From the NCBI GenBank assembly GCA_934630555.1, contig CAKTXB010000004.1, forward strand, positions 1 through 25,162: a stretch of DNA of 25,162 nucleotides. Reading direction: 5' to 3'. The position numbers and the translations under genes were made by a program. Numbering within the stretch: the stretch's first letter is position 1; every line of letters begins with the position of its first letter. Under the pieces are notes generated by a model, which saw only the letters and a program-made list of their open reading frames with translations, did not search any database and was not told the origin of the DNA. This document shows, one piece after another, positions 8,414 through 16,618 of the stretch. Source of the DNA: an uncultured Oscillospiraceae bacterium. Lineage in GTDB: Bacteria > Bacillota > Clostridia > Oscillospirales > Oscillospiraceae.

Positions 8414-8442
8414 AGTGTATCCTAAAGCGTGCACCAAGTCAA
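8414..8442 (-). promoter_or_regulatory. Sigma-70-type promoter of the GntR/FCD gene
   Basis: On the minus strand the -35 box TTGACT (8437-8442) and the -10 box TACACT (8414-8419) are separated by exactly 17 bp. The predicted start near 8407 gives a leader of about 65 bases. The -10 is flanked by GCTTT (8404-8408) and AAAGC (8424-8428), a short imperfect dyad that could be an autoregulatory operator. Confidence 0.65.
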
Positions 8443-8547
8443 GGACAAAACGGCATACAATACACACAGAATCTTAATAAAATGCAGTATTTATTTCAGA
8501 TTCCAGTATTATTACAGGAAATTTGTTCTTTAACAGGCAGTGCTTCG

Positions 8548-8582
8548 GCTCGGAATTTGAGGGAGGGGATCCCGAGCTTTTT
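8548..8582 (+). terminator. Weak plus-strand hairpin with T-tract
   Basis: GCTCGG (8548-8553) pairs with CCGAGC (8572-8577) around an 18-base loop and is followed by five T on the plus strand. No plus-strand gene precedes it. It could end a small or antisense RNA, or be fortuitous. The stem is short and the loop long. Confidence 0.25.
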
Positions 8583-8661
8583 CATGGACATACTGCACAA
8601 TCAGACACCGTTTTGAGGAAAGCTGCCCAGACCACAACCGGATCGCGTGCGCGGCCATATC

Positions 8662-9687
8662 TTACCGCTGCACTCTGCCTGTTCCATCTCCGCCCATGAG
8701 CTTCTCAACATCACAGGCGCCGACGCGGTTGAAGTCGCCGACGACGCTGTGCTTGAGGCAGCTTGCCGCAACTGCGAACTCCAGCGCGGACTGCTTGTCC
8801 TCATAATGGTTGAGCCCATAGATCAGGCCGCCCGCGAACGAGTCGCCGCCGCCCACGCGGTCGATGATGTCGCGGATCTCGTACTTCTTGGACACATAGA
8901 AGTCCTTCCCATCGTTCAGACACGCCGCCCAGCCGTTCCAGTCGGCCGAGTGGCTCTCGCGGAGCGTGATGGCAATGCACTGCATATTCGGATACGCTTC
9001 CAGCACCTTGTTTCCGAGCGCGCGGTACTTTTCGCGGTCCAGCTCGCCGGACTCCACGTTCACATTGGCCGTGATTTCGAGCGATTTCTGCACGTCCTCC
9101 TCGTTGGCGATCGCCACGTCAACGTACTTCGCCATCTCGCGCATGACCTCGCTGGCCTTCTTGCCGTATTTCCAGAGATTTTTGCGGTAATTCAGGTCGC
9201 AGGAGACTGTGATATTGCGTTTCTTGGCTTCCTTGACGGACTCAAGAGACAGCTCCATCGCAGACGCCGAGATCGCGGGCGTAATGCCCGTGATGTGGAA
9301 CCAGCCCACGCCGTCAAAGGCTTTATCCCAGTCAATATCGCCGGGCTTTGCCAGCGCGATCGAAGAATACGCCCGGTCGTAGACGACCTTGCTCGGCAGC
9401 TGGTTTGCGCCAGCTTCCAGATAGTAAATGCCCATTCGTCCGTCGCCGCGGACGATCTTTTTTGTATCGACGCCAAAGTAGCGCAGTTCGCGGACGCAGG
9501 CGTCTGCAATGTCGTTCTGCGGCAGGACGGTCAGAAATTCTGCGTCCATGCCGTAGTTTGCAAGACTCACCGCCACGTTCGCTTCGCCGCCGCCGAAGGT
9601 AGCCTCGAGCATCGGGCTCTGGAAGAAGCGCTCATGTTCCGGCGCTTTCAGGCGGAGCATGATCTCGCCAAATGTCAGTACTTTCAT
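8662..9687 (-). CDS. kdgK: 2-keto-3-deoxygluconate kinase (PfkB family)
   Basis: The 341-residue product is a ribokinase-family sugar kinase. It begins [16 protein letters not shown], the characteristic KDG kinase start, has [15 protein letters not shown] at about 32-46 (PfkB signature 1 region), and carries [16 protein letters not shown] with catalytic base D282. It should phosphorylate 2-keto-3-deoxygluconate to KDPG, the substrate of the aldolase encoded 13 bases upstream. Together they form the end of hexuronate or gluconate breakdown. ATG 9687 has AAGGAGG at ideal spacing; 13 codons of in-frame sequence upstream are not needed. The gene is GC-rich with C/G-ending codons, like the purine operon and unlike the genes on either side. 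Confidence 0.92.
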   Translation of the reverse strand: MKVLTFGEIMLRLKAPEHERFFQSPMLEATFGGGEANVAVSLANYGMDAEFLTVLPQNDIADACVRELRYFGVDTKKIVRGDGRMGIYYLEAGANQLPSKVVYDRAYSSIALAKPGDIDWDKAFDGVGWFHITGITPAISASAMELSLESVKEAKKRNITVSCDLNYRKNLWKYGKKASEVMREMAKYVDVAIANEEDVQKSLEITANVNVESGELDREKYRALGNKVLEAYPNMQCIAITLRESHSADWNGWAACLNDGKDFYVSKKYEIRDIIDRVGGGDSFAGGLIYGLNHYEDKQSALEFAVAASCLKHSVVGDFNRVGACDVEKLMGGDGTGRVQR

Positions 9688-9700
9688 TTTGCGCGCCTCC

Positions 9701-10657
9701 TTACTTTTGCAGCAGATGCACGGCAAAGCCGCCGAACGCTTCCTTCAGGTACACGGCGATCATCCGCTCACCCTTGTACTTGGCTGTCTCCATGTCACAC
9801 ACGAACCCCTTCTTTTCCAGCTCCGCGATGGCGAGCGGAACGGAATTCGTGCGGATGGCGATGTGGCCGTTTTTGCCGAGATACATGGACTTCATGACCT
9901 CGATGCCGCTGGAGGCGAAGTTGGAGGAGCTGCCTTCCTTCACGCCGAGCGCAAACGCCTCGTCCAGCTTCTTGCAGACTGCCAGCGAATCGTCTCCGTT
10001 TTCGCAGTTGACGCCGACGTGCGCCACCTCAAAGCCGAGCGCCGCGCTTCTTGCCTGCCTGCAAAGCGCTGTGATCTTCTCAAAATCACCGGCCGTAATG
10101 TCCGCCTTTGGGCAGACCCAACTGCCGCCGACGGCGTGGATAAACGGCGCGGCGATGAATTCGCCGATGTTCTGCGCGTTGACGCCGCCGGTCGGGAGGA
10201 ATTTGATCCCGCCAAACGGGCCGGACAGGGCCTTCATCGCGGACAGGCCGCCGTAGACGCCCGCCGGGAAGAACTTTACGACGTTCAAACCGAGCTTCAT
10301 CGCGGCCATAATTTCGGTCGGGGTCACGCAGCCGGGCGTCACGGCAACGCCATTTTCCACGCACCAGCGGACGACTTCTTCGTCAAAGCCCGGGGAAACG
10401 ATGAATTTTGCGCCGCAGTCCACCGCTTTTTTGCACTGTTCGAGCGTGATAACGGTGCCCGCGCCAACGAGCATATCCGGGCAGCTTTCCGCGACAGCCT
10501 TGATGGAATCTGCCGCAGCCGCCGTGCGGAACGTGATCTCCATCACGTCCACACCGCCGGCCAACAGCGCCTTCGCAGTCGGAACTGCATCCTTTGCGTC
10601 GTCCAAAACGACAACAGGGATCGTGCCGCAGATATGCATTCTTTCTAAAACAGTCAT
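9701..10657 (-). CDS. eda: KDPG/KHG aldolase with C-terminal VOC-like domain
   Basis: The 318-residue product has a class I KDPG/KHG aldolase in residues 1 to about 205: catalytic E40 and R44 in VMEITFRT and the Schiff-base K128 in VVKFFPAG, each offset by five from the E. coli enzyme. It splits KDPG to pyruvate and glyceraldehyde 3-phosphate, or 4-hydroxy-2-oxoglutarate to pyruvate and glyoxylate. Residues about 211-318 form an extra domain ending [22 protein letters not shown] and so on, resembling a glyoxalase/VOC half-module; its role is unknown. I chose ATG 10657 because GGAG sits 8-9 bases upstream; ATG 10666 would leave GGAG touching the start. It is the first gene of a two-gene operon with kdgK. 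Confidence 0.9.
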   Translation of the reverse strand: MTVLERMHICGTIPVVVLDDAKDAVPTAKALLAGGVDVMEITFRTAAAADSIKAVAESCPDMLVGAGTVITLEQCKKAVDCGAKFIVSPGFDEEVVRWCVENGVAVTPGCVTPTEIMAAMKLGLNVVKFFPAGVYGGLSAMKALSGPFGGIKFLPTGGVNAQNIGEFIAAPFIHAVGGSWVCPKADITAGDFEKITALCRQARSAALGFEVAHVGVNCENGDDSLAVCKKLDEAFALGVKEGSSSNFASSGIEVMKSMYLGKNGHIAIRTNSVPLAIAELEKKGFVCDMETAKYKGERMIAVYLKEAFGGFAVHLLQK

Positions 10658-10873
10658 ATCTATCATCTCCTAATACTATAAATCGGTCATAAGCAAAACG
10701 CAACAGCGCAATACCGCAAAAATGTGTATAGAGGCTATTTCAAGATCTTTATACAACAACTGGATGGCAGGTAAGACAGATCTCTGCAAAGGCGGCAACG
10801 CAACACATCGGTTTCATCTTAGCGGGTTCCGGGAAAATGTGGTTGCAAACAAACTCAGATCCACTTGTTTTTA

Positions 10874-12538
10874 TCAGATGAAGCGTGTATTTTTGTCCAT
10901 TACGATCGCTTTTTCCTGCATTGGATCCTTCTCTGGATAGTCTGCTCTGTGGTGGCTGCCTCGACTCTCAGTACGACGTAACGCTGCCGCCGCCATCATT
11001 TTCGCAGTAAACAGCTGACTGAGAAGTGCATTATTCTCTATATGAAGATCGTCTGTATCCGGTGCAGATAAAAGCTCGTTTTGCAGTTCCCCAACCGTAT
11101 GCAGCACTGTTTTTAGACCGTTCTCTGTGCGGCTGACCAGCAAGTGCCGCTGTGTGCAATGATGCAGATGCTCCAAAGCCGATGCTGCGTTTACATTTTT
11201 ATGCAGCAGGCTTTTCTCTGTTTCGGTCTGCGCTTGCAGGTCATCAGGCAGCTTTCTCGCATGCAGCATTGCATACTGTGCAGCGTTTATACCCGCAATA
11301 GCGCCAAACACTTGACAGGTGACCATCATGTTTCCGCCCAAGCGGTCTGCTCCATGCGGACCACCTGCTGTTTCACCTGCAGCATACAGGCCGGGCACCG
11401 TGCTGGATGCATTCGCATTGATACGTACTCCACCGTTGACCGCATGGGCAAAGCAGCAAATTTCCACTGGCTGCTTCAGAAGATCCACTCCGCGCCGCAG
11501 CATATACTCCCGTGCGATCGGCCACATATGGTGAATACCGCAATCGTCCGGCAGCGCATTTACCTGGGCATCACACATGTGCCGCAGATCTGCTATGACA
11601 CCGCCATTTTTTGACCCACGCCCCTCGGAGATCTCACGATGGATCGCAATTTCGAGAAAACGGGAACAGTCGCTTGTAGAAAAGGGAAAATGTCTGCGAT
11701 GCTCATGCATGACATTCTCAGCAGAAAGGCCTTCCGGAAGTCCGGAAGACAAGAATTCTTGCCCATGACAATTACGCAGGACCGGCATCCCTTCCCAGAT
11801 ATATCCATTGAAGATGTTGACCACCGGATGTGAAAAGCCGATCCCGATCTGCAAGAATTCCATATTGACCAGTTCCGCTCCGATTTCAAATGCCATTCGG
11901 TAACCGTCGCCCGAAACATCAGCAGGGTTTAGATTCCTTTCAAACACTTGACTGGCTCCCCCTGTGGCTAACACCACAGCGCCTGCCGTGATCGTGACTT
12001 CCATTCCATCAGCGCAGAAGCCCCATGCTCCACAGCAGGCTGAACCGTCCGTCAAGAGCTTCACGATGGTTATATCATCAAATAGCGTGATCTGGCTGCG
12101 CAGTCGAATTTGGTGAAGCATGGCGCGGATGATTGGCTCGCCATGTCCACGGATAACATGGGTGCGGGGCTGGCTGGAAAAACAGCTTTTGAATACATAG
12201 TACCCATCCTCTTCTTTTTCAAAGGGAACTCCCCATTCCTCCAGCTGCCGGATCGTCTGTGGTGCGTGCGCTGCAAGCGTCGCCGCAACTTCCGGGTCGG
12301 CCATGCCCTGCCCCGCAGTCATAATGTCCTGATAATGCCGTTCAACATCCCCGGCGCATCTTGGGTCTCCGGCGTTATATCCGGCCATTTCAGCTACAGG
12401 ATAACTCGTGGCGCCGGCCTGTGCCGGCGGGCGCTTGCTTGCCAGGATCACCTGCGCGCCAGCATCTGCTGCTTACAATGCCGCGCGGCACGCCGCCGCC
12501 CCTCCCCCAATAATCAGCACATCAGTTGTATAATTCAT
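10874..12538 (-). pseudogene. Fumarate-reductase/L-aspartate-oxidase-like flavoprotein, interrupted by in-frame TAA
   Basis: From ATG 12538 (GAGG about 10 bases upstream) the frame reads a textbook FAD-binding start, VLIIGGGAAACRAAL. It then hits TAA at 12473-12475 (codon 22), where relatives normally have glutamate or a similar residue. The same frame then continues for 532 codons with clear family sequence: AGATSYP, VVLATGGASQVFERN and PHGADRLGGNMMVTCQVFGAIAG. The usual FHPT-like segment is replaced by EFLQIGIG. One base change (for example GAA to TAA) explains the break. A restart at GTG 12451 lacks a ribosome site and would lose the dinucleotide-binding motif. It follows enoyl-CoA hydratase by 12 bases. 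Either a recent nonsense mutation or a sequence error. Confidence 0.8.
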
Positions 12539-12550
12539 ATGGCGGCTACC

Positions 12551-13336
12551 TCATTTATTGAAATGAGGACTGCGCTTGTTCAAAAACGCATCAACGCCCT
12601 CGGCACAATCAGCGGTTTTAAACACTGCCCGACTCAGCTCAAGGTTTGTATAGAAGCACTCTTCCGTTGTTTTCTGCCAAAGCTCCCGTACGCCGCGCTT
12701 GATCAAACGGATCGCCTCAAACGGCTTCTGCGCGATCTGATCCGCCAGCTCCAGGGCGGCGGTGCATGCTGTTCCCTGTGGAACAACGCGGTTGACCAGA
12801 CCCAGTTCCAATGCATCTTTGGCGCAGATCACTTGCCCCGTATAGATCATTTCCACCGCTTTCGCCGGACCCACGAGCCTTGCAAGCCGGAAAAGTCCTC
12901 CGCTGCCGGGGAACACGCCGAGATTGATCTCCGGCAGTCCGATCCTTCCTGTTTCAGACAGGATACGAATGTCGCAGGCCATGGAGATCTCGCATCCACC
13001 GCCCAGTACATTCCCCTCCATAGCGGCAATGACCGGCTTGCTCAGCAGCTCGATCTGATTGAAGGTCAGATTTTCGTTCTGTAGTTTTTTGTGGATGACA
13101 TCATCCCATACTTCGGGGAACTCTTTAATATCTGAACCCACGCAAAAAGCTCTTTGACCACTGCCGGTCAAAACGATAACTCTGACATCGGGATCATCTT
13201 CCAGCGTCAGCAATGTTTCATGCAGTTCGCGGCAAAGGTCCAGTGTAACCAAATTTAAGGGTGGATTGTTTAATGTTATCAATGCCGTATGATTTGAAAA
13301 AACCTCTGTAAGGATCAGACGATTCGTTTCGCTCAT
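12551..13336 (-). CDS. Enoyl-CoA hydratase/isomerase (crotonase family)
   Basis: The 261-residue product has the crotonase fold. Oxyanion-hole segments are AFCVGSDI (about 64-71) and GNVLGGG (about 108-114). Both acid-base glutamates of true hydratases are present, E116 in GGGCEISMACD and E136 in GLPEINLGVFPGSGG. It should add water across an enoyl-CoA or catalyse the reverse. ATG 13336 is chosen because GGGAGG lies upstream and it starts two bases after the CoA-transferase stop codon, implying translational coupling. A longer in-frame version reading into the upstream gene is not credible. With CaiB-type CoA-transferase upstream and a flavoprotein downstream it recalls carnitine-type acid reduction, but the substrate cannot be read from sequence. 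Confidence 0.92.
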   Translation of the reverse strand: MSETNRLILTEVFSNHTALITLNNPPLNLVTLDLCRELHETLLTLEDDPDVRVIVLTGSGQRAFCVGSDIKEFPEVWDDVIHKKLQNENLTFNQIELLSKPVIAAMEGNVLGGGCEISMACDIRILSETGRIGLPEINLGVFPGSGGLFRLARLVGPAKAVEMIYTGQVICAKDALELGLVNRVVPQGTACTAALELADQIAQKPFEAIRLIKRGVRELWQKTTEECFYTNLELSRAVFKTADCAEGVDAFLNKRSPHFNK

Positions 13337-13338
13337 GA

Positions 13339-14529
13339 TTAGCCTCCCATTTTGTTTGCATACACGATCTGTTCTTTTTCGAGCGCCGCAAGTTCTTCCC
13401 CGGTATAGCCGACCTCGCGCAGGACCTCTTCGGTATGCTGCCCCAGCTCGGGCGGCAGCCTGCGCAGCTCTGCACACTTGCCATCGTATCTGTTGGCATG
13501 TCCAACCACTTTTACCTCGCCGGCAACCGGGTGCTGCATCGTAAGGATGGCGTGGTTGTACAGCACCTGTTCATCCTGTAATACCTGCTCATACTCATTG
13601 ACCGGTGCATACCAGATGTTTTCATGCTCGAATATGGTCTGCCATTGATTTGTGCTCTTTTTTTTCAGTTCTTCTGCCACAATGGCGTCAAACTCAAGGC
13701 GTTTGTCCATCTGATCCTGCCGCGTATAGCCGTCCAGGCAGCCCGGGCTGAATATTTTACGCAGCTGTTCGATCGGTACAAGCGCGAGTGTAATGTACCC
13801 ATCGGCCGTGCGGTAAACACCGTACGGAGATTGGTGCAGCCGTGTAGACAGACCTGTCGAGGGTCTCTCGGTCAGTCGTCCTCCGTTCATATAGTAAGCC
13901 AGCGATTCCAGCTGAAGATCCAGCGCCGCTCCCAGCAGACTCGCTTCAACGCGATGCCCCTTGCCGCTTCGCTCCCGATCATATACGGCGCTAACGATGC
14001 CCAGCGCGGCCAGCACCGCCCCATGCTGGTCGACCGCGGCTGTGCCGATCGGGGTTGGCGGATTCTGCCCATTTCCAGTTAGTGCAGCAAGACCGCTCAT
14101 GCTTTGGATCAACAGATCCTGCCCCGGCTTTGATACCTTTGGACCGCTGGAGCCATAGCCGGAACAAGAGCAGTAGATCAGCCGCGGATTGATCTTTCTC
14201 AGTTCTTCGTAGCCCAATCCAAGCTTTTCCATGACTCCAGGCCGAAAATTCTCGATCACAACGTCATAGTGCTTTATAAGGCGGTGCACAATTTCTTTGC
14301 CTTCTGCCGTCTTGAGATCTATCGAGATCCCTCGCTGATTTCGGTTTCCCAAAAGGAAAAACACACTGACACCATTTTTATAGGTGTTACAGCCAGACCA
14401 GCCGCGCTCATAAGCGCCTTTGATCGGCTCCACCTTTACAACATCTGCCCCCAGATCCGCCAAAATTTGCGCGGCAGATGGCCCTTGCAGATAGTGTGTA
14501 AAGCTCAGCACCCTTACGTTTTCAAGCAT
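13339..14529 (-). CDS. Family III CoA-transferase (CaiB/BaiF type)
   Basis: The 396-residue product activates a carboxylic acid by transferring CoA from an acyl-CoA donor. Family features are GPSAAQILADLGADVVKVEP at about 17-36, ENFRPGVMEKLGLGYEEL at about 93-110, and the catalytic aspartate D138 in KPGQDLLIQSMSGL. The C-terminal half has the usual SPYGVYRTADGYITLA segment. ATG 14529 has AGGAGG at good spacing. It is the first gene of the operon with enoyl-CoA hydratase and the broken flavoprotein, and follows a 246-base structured gap after the ATC operon. Likely job: make the CoA thioester of an unsaturated or hydroxylated acid that the next two enzymes process. Confidence 0.92.
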   Translation of the reverse strand: MLENVRVLSFTHYLQGPSAAQILADLGADVVKVEPIKGAYERGWSGCNTYKNGVSVFFLLGNRNQRGISIDLKTAEGKEIVHRLIKHYDVVIENFRPGVMEKLGLGYEELRKINPRLIYCSCSGYGSSGPKVSKPGQDLLIQSMSGLAALTGNGQNPPTPIGTAAVDQHGAVLAALGIVSAVYDRERSGKGHRVEASLLGAALDLQLESLAYYMNGGRLTERPSTGLSTRLHQSPYGVYRTADGYITLALVPIEQLRKIFSPGCLDGYTRQDQMDKRLEFDAIVAEELKKKSTNQWQTIFEHENIWYAPVNEYEQVLQDEQVLYNHAILTMQHPVAGEVKVVGHANRYDGKCAELRRLPPELGQHTEEVLREVGYTGEELAALEKEQIVYANKMGG

Positions 14530-14560
14530 CGTATCTATCCTCCTGAATATTTTGCCGTGT

Positions 14561-14576
14561 CTGCATACAAATGCAG
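14561..14576. repeat. Small hairpin near the CoA-transferase ribosome site
   Basis: CTGCAT (14561-14566) and ATGCAG (14571-14576) form a 6-bp stem with a 4-base loop about 15 bases upstream of the AGGAGG. It could affect translation or be part of the structured leader that precedes it. Confidence 0.35.
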
Positions 14577-14607
14577 GGACTCATAGCATTGTTTGTCGTG
14601 CGAATTG

Positions 14608-14670
14608 CCGTTTCGATCCTCGAACGATCACGGCTCAGGAAACCCCGATCAGATCAGCAGGATCGAACGG
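14608..14670. repeat. Long-range inverted repeat in the CoA-transferase upstream region
   Basis: TTCGATCCT (14612-14620) pairs perfectly with AGGATCGAA (14659-14667). The pairing extends to 12 bp (CCG plus a one-base bulge) to enclose about 38 bases. With the hairpins at 14686-14707 and 14724-14755 it makes the gap between the ATC operon and the CoA-transferase gene highly structured. I recognise no known riboswitch. Confidence 0.5.
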
Positions 14671-14685
14671 CGCGCGTTTTCCCGG

Positions 14686-14707
14686 ATCCCGGCCTTGAGA
14701 CCGGGAT
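14686..14707. repeat. Hairpin in the gap between the two operons
   Basis: ATCCCGG and CCGGGAT form a perfect 7-bp stem around an 8-base loop. No T-run follows on either strand; the minus strand continues CCGGGAAAAC. It may help terminate or process the ATC operon transcript. Confidence 0.45.
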
Positions 14708-14723
14708 GATCCGATCATGCGCA

Positions 14724-14755
14724 GCTTTTCGTCAAGCCGCAGCTTGACGAAAAGC
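14724..14755. repeat. Perfect 14-bp hairpin after the ATC operon
   Basis: Arms 14724-14737 and 14742-14755 (GCTTTTCGTCAAGC and its complement) form a 14-bp stem with a 4-base loop. It lies 20 bases past the stop of the fusion gene. It lacks a following T-run on the minus strand, so it is more likely a transcript-end protector or a rho-dependent boundary than an intrinsic terminator. Confidence 0.55.
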
Positions 14756-14775
14756 GGCGGTCTTCCGCAAGGGAG

Positions 14776-16608
14776 TTATTTGAAGGTCTCAAGATATGTT
14801 GTGATCTTATCCCACGCATTGTTGGAATAATAGCTTATGAAATCTGCCCGCGCCTGCTCCATTACCTGATTCCCCTGCTCGCCGTACTCTGCCATTACTT
14901 GGCCAAATGCAGCATAGAGATGCGCCACATGGTAGGCAAACGGACGGACTGCCTCTGCACCCGCTAACGCGGTATACTGCGCAACACGGCCCTCAAATTC
15001 TGCATTCTGGCAGGCCTGCGGGTATTTAAAGCGGCATTCGCTGTCTCCGGCACTCAGAGTACTTGTCAGAATGAGCTCCAGCGAGGGCTCGAAGCCCTTA
15101 ATGATCGCAACATCCACATCCCTGCAGTAGAGTTTTCCATACTGCTGCATCGCAAACGTTTTCCAGGCTTGCGTCCACGGACACAGCTTTTGGCAGTTCA
15201 CAAGGCAAGGCTCCTTTTGCACGGTCACAGTGTCAAACTCCCCCTGCTTGGGGCGCCATTCCTGCAGAGCGAAATAGCCTGCTGCATCGAGTGGAATGCC
15301 CTTTTTCAGTGCATACGCACGCATACGCTGGCCACGCTGCGTACCATACAGGACCGTTGCCCGATGGATCGCCTCGTCTGCATCTTTATCCAAATATGTA
15401 CAGGCAGCCCGTGCAAGCAGCGCATACATCATCGCGTGCTGTTCAATGTGGATCTCACTGGAATATCCCTGGCCCAGACAGCTGCCATGCCGCTGCACAG
15501 CTTTCGTATTGTAAGCCGCAGCGCTGCGAAGCTGCTCCACTCGCTGCGGCGTAAGACGCTGTGCGGCGGACGCAGGATCCGCAAAGACTTGGGCGAGCGG
15601 GTAGTCGATCATACGATAGTAGACCCGCAATCCCATTTCCGCCACGCCGCCCTTGGTGGCATGGTTTGCAGTCTGACGTTCAGTATCACTTCGTTCTTCG
15701 GTCTGAAGAGCCGAAAGATGCAAGTCCAGCCAGCTTGTCATAAGCTCGAGGACCATTTCTCGGGTCATCCCAAATTCGATGCAGGCATCCGAAACACCTT
15801 CAAACAGAGATACCACCACTTTAGTGAGCGGATCTATCAGTTCAGCCGGTACGTCTTTGCTGCTGCAAACGATCGGAGACGGAAATGTATACTGGTAATG
15901 CTCGCGGAACACTGCGCGCATTGCGGATGCGATCTTCTGGTGAGAGATCGCCCACCCAGCCTGTTTCAGCGAAGAATAAATGGTATGCACATACTCCGTG
16001 ACAGCCTGCAGCGCGCACTGCCCTCCCAAAAAGGTCATTACCTGATCATACGGAACCTCGGCCGTGTTGCCGTACGGCGAGAAAAAGCTGCGAAGGCGGT
16101 CCTTTTTTTCGCTGCTCCAGCAGTCGTCCTGTGCGTAGGTCACCGCCGTGACTCCTTGTCGCGCCACATCATACCCTGCAATGGAGGTGAGCATATTGGG
16201 AAGCATATTGACTACGTGCACATCTTGCCCAAGCAGATCACGGTAGAACTTCCCCACCGGGCTCGGCGGCGCAACATACAGGTCCGGCAGCGGCCGCCCT
16301 GCCGCGCGCAGCTCATCATAGTATGGCTTAAGGTCAGCCCGGGCGATCTCAGCTGCGAATACAGGCTGCGGAGCGTATAGAATGATCTGCGGCTCAATTT
16401 CACGCAGCATCCGTGCATTGTCCTTATAAAGGATCCGGATGCCCATTCGTTCCTGCTTGCCTGCAATGGCCTGCTCATCCGCGCTCGTTCCCATCACGCA
16501 GCTGGCCAGATTTTCGGCTCCCGTCAGCTGACGTACGCACGGAAAAATATATTCCAGCAGAAAGCCGACGCCGATCATCGCGATATGTGTTCCATTATAT
16601 TCATTCAT
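14776..16608 (-). CDS. Fusion: pyrroline-5-carboxylate-reductase-like domain plus ATC-hydrolase-like domain
   Basis: This is a 610-residue two-domain protein. Residues about 8-335 follow the ProC plan: dinucleotide-binding IGVGF at 12-16, VNMLPN at 133-138, a FSPYG-EVP region at about 176-186, and TKGGVAEMGLRVYY where ProC has its SPGGTT segment. Residues about 370-535 match the 2-amino-thiazoline-4-carboxylate hydrolase family: CPWTQAWK at 476-483, C495 with D497 and D499, then STLSAGDSECRF with C525. The same cysteine pattern occurs in the small protein at 24088-24585. ProC reduces a ring C=N; ATC hydrolase opens a thiazoline C=N ring, so the pairing is chemically sensible. ATG 16608 lies 10 bases after the M20 stop, with GAGGAG overlapping that gene's end. 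Substrate unknown. Confidence 0.8.
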   Translation of the reverse strand: MNEYNGTHIAMIGVGFLLEYIFPCVRQLTGAENLASCVMGTSADEQAIAGKQERMGIRILYKDNARMLREIEPQIILYAPQPVFAAEIARADLKPYYDELRAAGRPLPDLYVAPPSPVGKFYRDLLGQDVHVVNMLPNMLTSIAGYDVARQGVTAVTYAQDDCWSSEKKDRLRSFFSPYGNTAEVPYDQVMTFLGGQCALQAVTEYVHTIYSSLKQAGWAISHQKIASAMRAVFREHYQYTFPSPIVCSSKDVPAELIDPLTKVVVSLFEGVSDACIEFGMTREMVLELMTSWLDLHLSALQTEERSDTERQTANHATKGGVAEMGLRVYYRMIDYPLAQVFADPASAAQRLTPQRVEQLRSAAAYNTKAVQRHGSCLGQGYSSEIHIEQHAMMYALLARAACTYLDKDADEAIHRATVLYGTQRGQRMRAYALKKGIPLDAAGYFALQEWRPKQGEFDTVTVQKEPCLVNCQKLCPWTQAWKTFAMQQYGKLYCRDVDVAIIKGFEPSLELILTSTLSAGDSECRFKYPQACQNAEFEGRVAQYTALAGAEAVRPFAYHVAHLYAAFGQVMAEYGEQGNQVMEQARADFISYYSNNAWDKITTYLETFK

Positions 16609-16618
16609 ATTATCTGTC

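Larger units (their letters stand above)
8343..8661. other. Intergenic region between KDG kinase gene and GntR/FCD gene
   Basis: This 319-base stretch holds the gntR-type promoter (8414-8442) and a plus-strand hairpin followed by five T (8548-8582). It is more AT-rich than its neighbours. A 69-codon open frame on the plus strand has no ribosome site and no recognisable features. I see no gene and no clear minus-strand terminator for the KDG operon, which ends at 8662. Confidence 0.4.

Noticed and set aside
8647..9897. A 416-codon open frame on the plus strand
   Set aside because: Antisense to kdgK and the end of the aldolase gene; charged low-complexity product with no recognisable domain, no ribosome site.
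10683..10711. TTGCGT-17-TATAGT promoter directly before the aldolase gene
   Set aside because: Spacing fits, but the transcript would start inside the ribosome binding site, so it is unlikely to be the working promoter.
12449..12451. GTG as a genuine start for a shorter flavoprotein
   Set aside because: No ribosome site precedes it and the product would lack the FAD-binding glycine motif that is encoded in the same frame just upstream.
14559..14755. A CRISPR array or tandem repeat in the structured gap
   Set aside because: The repeats are inverted, differ from one another and have no regular unit or spacer length.
15169..16380. A 403-codon plus-strand open frame
   Set aside because: Antisense to the ProC/ATC fusion gene, whose two domains are both recognisable; no ribosome site or family features.
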